DNA of 8,612 bases from Gammaproteobacteria bacterium (GTDB taxonomy: Bacteria; Pseudomonadota; Gammaproteobacteria; DRJJ01): assembly GCA_011052255.1 (NCBI GenBank), contig DRJJ01000120.1, positions 1-8,612 on the forward strand, written 5' to 3'. The notes below the pieces were generated by a model that saw nothing but the letters and a program-made list of their open reading frames with translations, was not told where the DNA came from and did not search any database. Of this stretch, positions 6,085 through 8,612 are shown one piece after another. Each line of letters begins with the position of its first letter. The first letter of the stretch is position 1. Both the position numbers and the translations under genes were made by a program.

Positions 6085-8612
6085 ATGAGATTTGGAAAAT
6101 TTTTATGTTTCGTAATAATCCTGGCGCCTGTTCAGGCCCACGCCGAGCAGTGCGCTAACTGGGTAGCGCGTATGGTTTCGCTACAAGGATCAGCTGAAAT
6201 ACGTGTAATAAAAACAGGCCAGCCGGCCAGTTGGCAGCCTGTTGCAAACAACGTTAGCTTCTGTCGCGAAGATGTTGTACGTATCAGCAAAAACAGTCGC
6301 ATGACACTTGCCTTGAGTAACGATACCATTCTACGCCTTGACCAGAACACCACGGTTACCTTTTCCAATATTGCACCCGATGCACCCTCTACACTCAACC
6401 TGCTGGAAGGCGTGGCCCATTTCATCAGCCGCGTCAAACGCGCGTTCAGGGTCATCACCCCGTTTGTTGATGCAGGCATTGAAGGAACCGAATTCGTTGT
6501 GGCTGTTCAACCCGGTTATGCCGAAGTAACTGTTTTCGAAGGACAGGTCGCCGTATCCAATGAACGTGGCAAGCTCATGCTCGGCAACGGACAAACAGCT
6601 ATCGCTGAACAAGGTCAGGCGCCGGTACTGAAAATCAGGTTAAAACCACGCAACGCGGTTCATTGGGCGTTGCACTATCCAGCCATTTTACAAGCGGATG
6701 AACAACTGCTGGCAGGGCTTGATCCTGATGTGGCACAAAAGACTATCTCCTCAATCGCACAAATCAAGGCTGACGGCCCAAGTGCTGCACTGGAATCAGT
6801 AGCGCAGCTGTCTGGCAACACGTTGACAGCACCACTATTGAGTTACCGGGCAGCCCTGTACCTGACAGTCGGCCGCGCAGGCCAGGCCACTCAGGATCTT
6901 GAAAAGGCCTTGAGCCTGTCTCCTCGATATAGCAATGCCCTGGCATTAACAGCAATTATTGCACTGGTGCAGGACCGTGTTCAGCAAGCCTCATCATTAG
7001 CCAGTGAGGCCGTTGCAGCTGACCCGGCATCTGCTGCCGCCGGCCTGGCACTAAGCTATAGCCAACAGGCACGGTTTGATATTAACGCCGCGTATCAAAC
7101 GATTAACAGACTGGCCATTTCCAACCCTCAAAATGACATACTGCTCAGCCGCCAGGCAGAACTGGCACTGATGCTGGGCAATACACAGCAGGCCGTTGCG
7201 ATAGCCAGCCGTGCCACGGCCATCAACCCGATGCAGGCACGTGCCCATACCGTGCTTGGCTTTGCTTACCTGGCGCGTAATAAGCCAGCACTTGCCAAAA
7301 AAGCATTCGCCCAGGCCATGACACTGGATGCTGCTGACCCACAGGTGCGGCTAGGCATCGGCCTGGTCAACATCCGTCAGGAGAACCTGGCTACCGGGCG
7401 TCGCGAACTGGAAATTGCCGCCAGCCTGGATCCCAACAACGCACTGATCCGCAGCTACCTGGGCAAGGCGTACCAAAGCGAGCATCGGAACAAAGTAGCG
7501 AACAGTCAGTACGATATGGCCAGGACACTCGATCCTAACGATCCAACACCGTGGCTTTATTCTGCCATCAGCAAACAGGCTAACAACCGTCCGGTTGAAG
7601 CCATGCTCGACCTGCAACAATCCGCGCAACTGAATGATAATCGTGCCGTCTACCGTTCACGTTTTCTACTGGATCAGGACCAGGCCACAAGAGCAAGTGA
7701 CCTGGGCAACGTTTATCGTGAACTGGGGTTCGAACGCCAGGCGCTGTTACAAGGCTGGACATCAACAGAACAGAACCCGCTTGATCATTCCGCCCACAAA
7801 TTACTGGCCGACACCTACTCAGCAGCGCCTCGACATGAACAGGCACGTATAAACGAACAATTCCTGTTCACCATGCTCAAACCGGTCGATAACACACCCA
7901 TTCGTCCAGAGCTGGCAGAGGCAGGGCTGGGCATACTCGAAGGCACAGGGCCATCCAGCGCGGGCTTTGGTGACTACAACACCCTGTTTGATACCGACCG
8001 TGACAATGTAGAAATCTCGGGTAGTGCCGGTGACAACAAGACCCACAGCACTCAACTACTGGGCTGGGGTAAACATAAGAACGTGGGTTACAGCACGAGT
8101 CTGTATCGCTATGCTACCAACGGCTTTCGCGAAAACAATGACCAGGAAATCAAGATATTTAGCCAGTTTGTGCAGGCCGAACTGAATGATCAGGCTGCCA
8201 TCCAGTTTGAATACAAACGGCTGGACATCGACAGGGGTGATCTGGACCTGCGCGCAACCGGTCTGTTCACGCCCTCCCTGCGTCAGACAGAAAAAATTGA
8301 TACCTACCGTGTTGGCTATCGGCATAAGCTCAAACAAAACTCGGTCATACTCGCATCGTTGATGTATCAGGATGGTGACCTCGGTACATCTTTCGACGCC
8401 TTGTTCCCGGTGCCACCATTCCCGTTCCCGCTACCAGGAAAAATCAGTCTGACAGCTGACACATCGAATATCGTCGCGGAGCTGCGCCATATACAAACGC
8501 ACAATAGCTATAATGCAACCACCGGCTTTGGGATACGTCACCTGGATGGTGACGAAACCATCATGACTAACATCCCCCTGCTTGGCATCTCTGATACAAC
8601 CAGGCTGAACAC
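6085..8612 (+). CDS. Exported FecR-domain / TPR protein with C-terminal outer-membrane beta-barrel (cut by window edge)
   Basis: The frame is open from the ATG at 6085 to the right edge (842 codons, no stop seen). Residues 1-20 are a signal peptide ending AHA before Glu21. A FecR domain spans about 30-180, with core motifs LNLLEG, FRVITPFVDAGIEGTEF and VTVFEGQVAVSN. Cys23 and Cys60 could form a disulfide. Residues 249-520 are eight uninterrupted 34-residue TPR units, many ending in the typical L-x-P pattern (ALSLSP, ATAINP, AASLDP, ARTLDP). From about 605 the sequence changes to alternating, aromatic-rich strands (such as NVGYSTSLYRYATNGF), as in outer-membrane barrels; a proline-rich stretch at 774-784 looks like a surface loop. 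TPR-plus-barrel layout recalls polysaccharide exporters such as PgaA, but I cannot assign a substrate. The start is firm: AGGAAG lies five bases upstream and it yields the signal peptide. The neighbouring CHASE2 cyclase suggests a shared signalling role. The barrel call is less certain than FecR and TPR. Confidence 0.9.
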   Translation, partial: MRFGKFLCFVIILAPVQAHAEQCANWVARMVSLQGSAEIRVIKTGQPASWQPVANNVSFCREDVVRISKNSRMTLALSNDTILRLDQNTTVTFSNIAPDAPSTLNLLEGVAHFISRVKRAFRVITPFVDAGIEGTEFVVAVQPGYAEVTVFEGQVAVSNERGKLMLGNGQTAIAEQGQAPVLKIRLKPRNAVHWALHYPAILQADEQLLAGLDPDVAQKTISSIAQIKADGPSAALESVAQLSGNTLTAPLLSYRAALYLTVGRAGQATQDLEKALSLSPRYSNALALTAIIALVQDRVQQASSLASEAVAADPASAAAGLALSYSQQARFDINAAYQTINRLAISNPQNDILLSRQAELALMLGNTQQAVAIASRATAINPMQARAHTVLGFAYLARNKPALAKKAFAQAMTLDAADPQVRLGIGLVNIRQENLATGRRELEIAASLDPNNALIRSYLGKAYQSEHRNKVANSQYDMARTLDPNDPTPWLYSAISKQANNRPVEAMLDLQQSAQLNDNRAVYRSRFLLDQDQATRASDLGNVYRELGFERQALLQGWTSTEQNPLDHSAHKLLADTYSAAPRHEQARINEQFLFTMLKPVDNTPIRPELAEAGLGILEGTGPSSAGFGDYNTLFDTDRDNVEISGSAGDNKTHSTQLLGWGKHKNVGYSTSLYRYATNGFRENNDQEIKIFSQFVQAELNDQAAIQFEYKRLDIDRGDLDLRATGLFTPSLRQTEKIDTYRVGYRHKLKQNSVILASLMYQDGDLGTSFDALFPVPPFPFPLPGKISLTADTSNIVAELRHIQTHNSYNATTGFGIRHLDGDETIMTNIPLLGISDTTRLN

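Noticed and set aside
5946..6158. 70-codon plus-strand frame starting at 5946
   Set aside because: It overlaps the FecR/TPR gene out of frame, has no good ribosome site and no recognisable protein features; the true gene begins at 6085 with AGGAAG and a signal peptide.
6132..8337. Numerous minus-strand frames of 60-115 codons opposite the FecR/TPR gene
   Set aside because: They are antisense shadows of an 842-codon frame with clear FecR and TPR motifs; none has its own domain or ribosome site.

Overview
The window looks like a stretch of gammaproteobacterial chromosome of moderate GC content. It carries five protein-coding genes, two of them cut by the window edges. The proteobacterial call rests on the BirA-type biotin ligase/repressor with its GRGRRG loop, a cytoplasmic M61 peptidase with a PDZ domain, clear AGGA ribosome binding sites, and envelope proteins with Gram-negative signal peptides and an outer-membrane barrel. 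The genus cannot be told. I saw no tRNA, rRNA, CRISPR array, insertion sequence or phage gene.

Left part (1-1709): the 5' part of birA runs leftward off the window. A 262-bp AT-rich divergent intergenic region follows. It holds three perfect copies of a 9-bp repeat that recreate a TATACT -10 box, plus two small inverted repeats. Next, rightward, is a secreted Sel1-repeat protein with an unusual lysine-rich linker and a C-terminal domain carrying two matched C-x8-C pairs.

Middle part (1731-3542, minus): an M61-family metallopeptidase with PDZ domain, convergent with the Sel1 gene and divergent from the cyclase gene. Its start is placed at 3542 by the ribosome binding site and family alignment, not at the longest open frame.

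Right part (3641-8612, plus): an inner-membrane class III nucleotidyl cyclase with a periplasmic CHASE2 sensor domain, followed after 173 bp by a large exported protein made of a FecR domain, eight back-to-back 34-residue TPR units and the beginning of a probable outer-membrane beta-barrel. This last frame is open from 6085 to the window end (842 codons with no stop).

The cyclase and FecR/TPR/barrel genes are the most interesting part. Their arrangement suggests a trans-envelope signalling pair, with an outer-membrane/periplasmic protein acting on a CHASE2 receptor that makes a cyclic nucleotide inside the cell. The cyclase also has an Asp/Arg pair at the two purine-selecting positions instead of the usual Lys with Asp or Thr, so whether it makes cAMP or cGMP is open.
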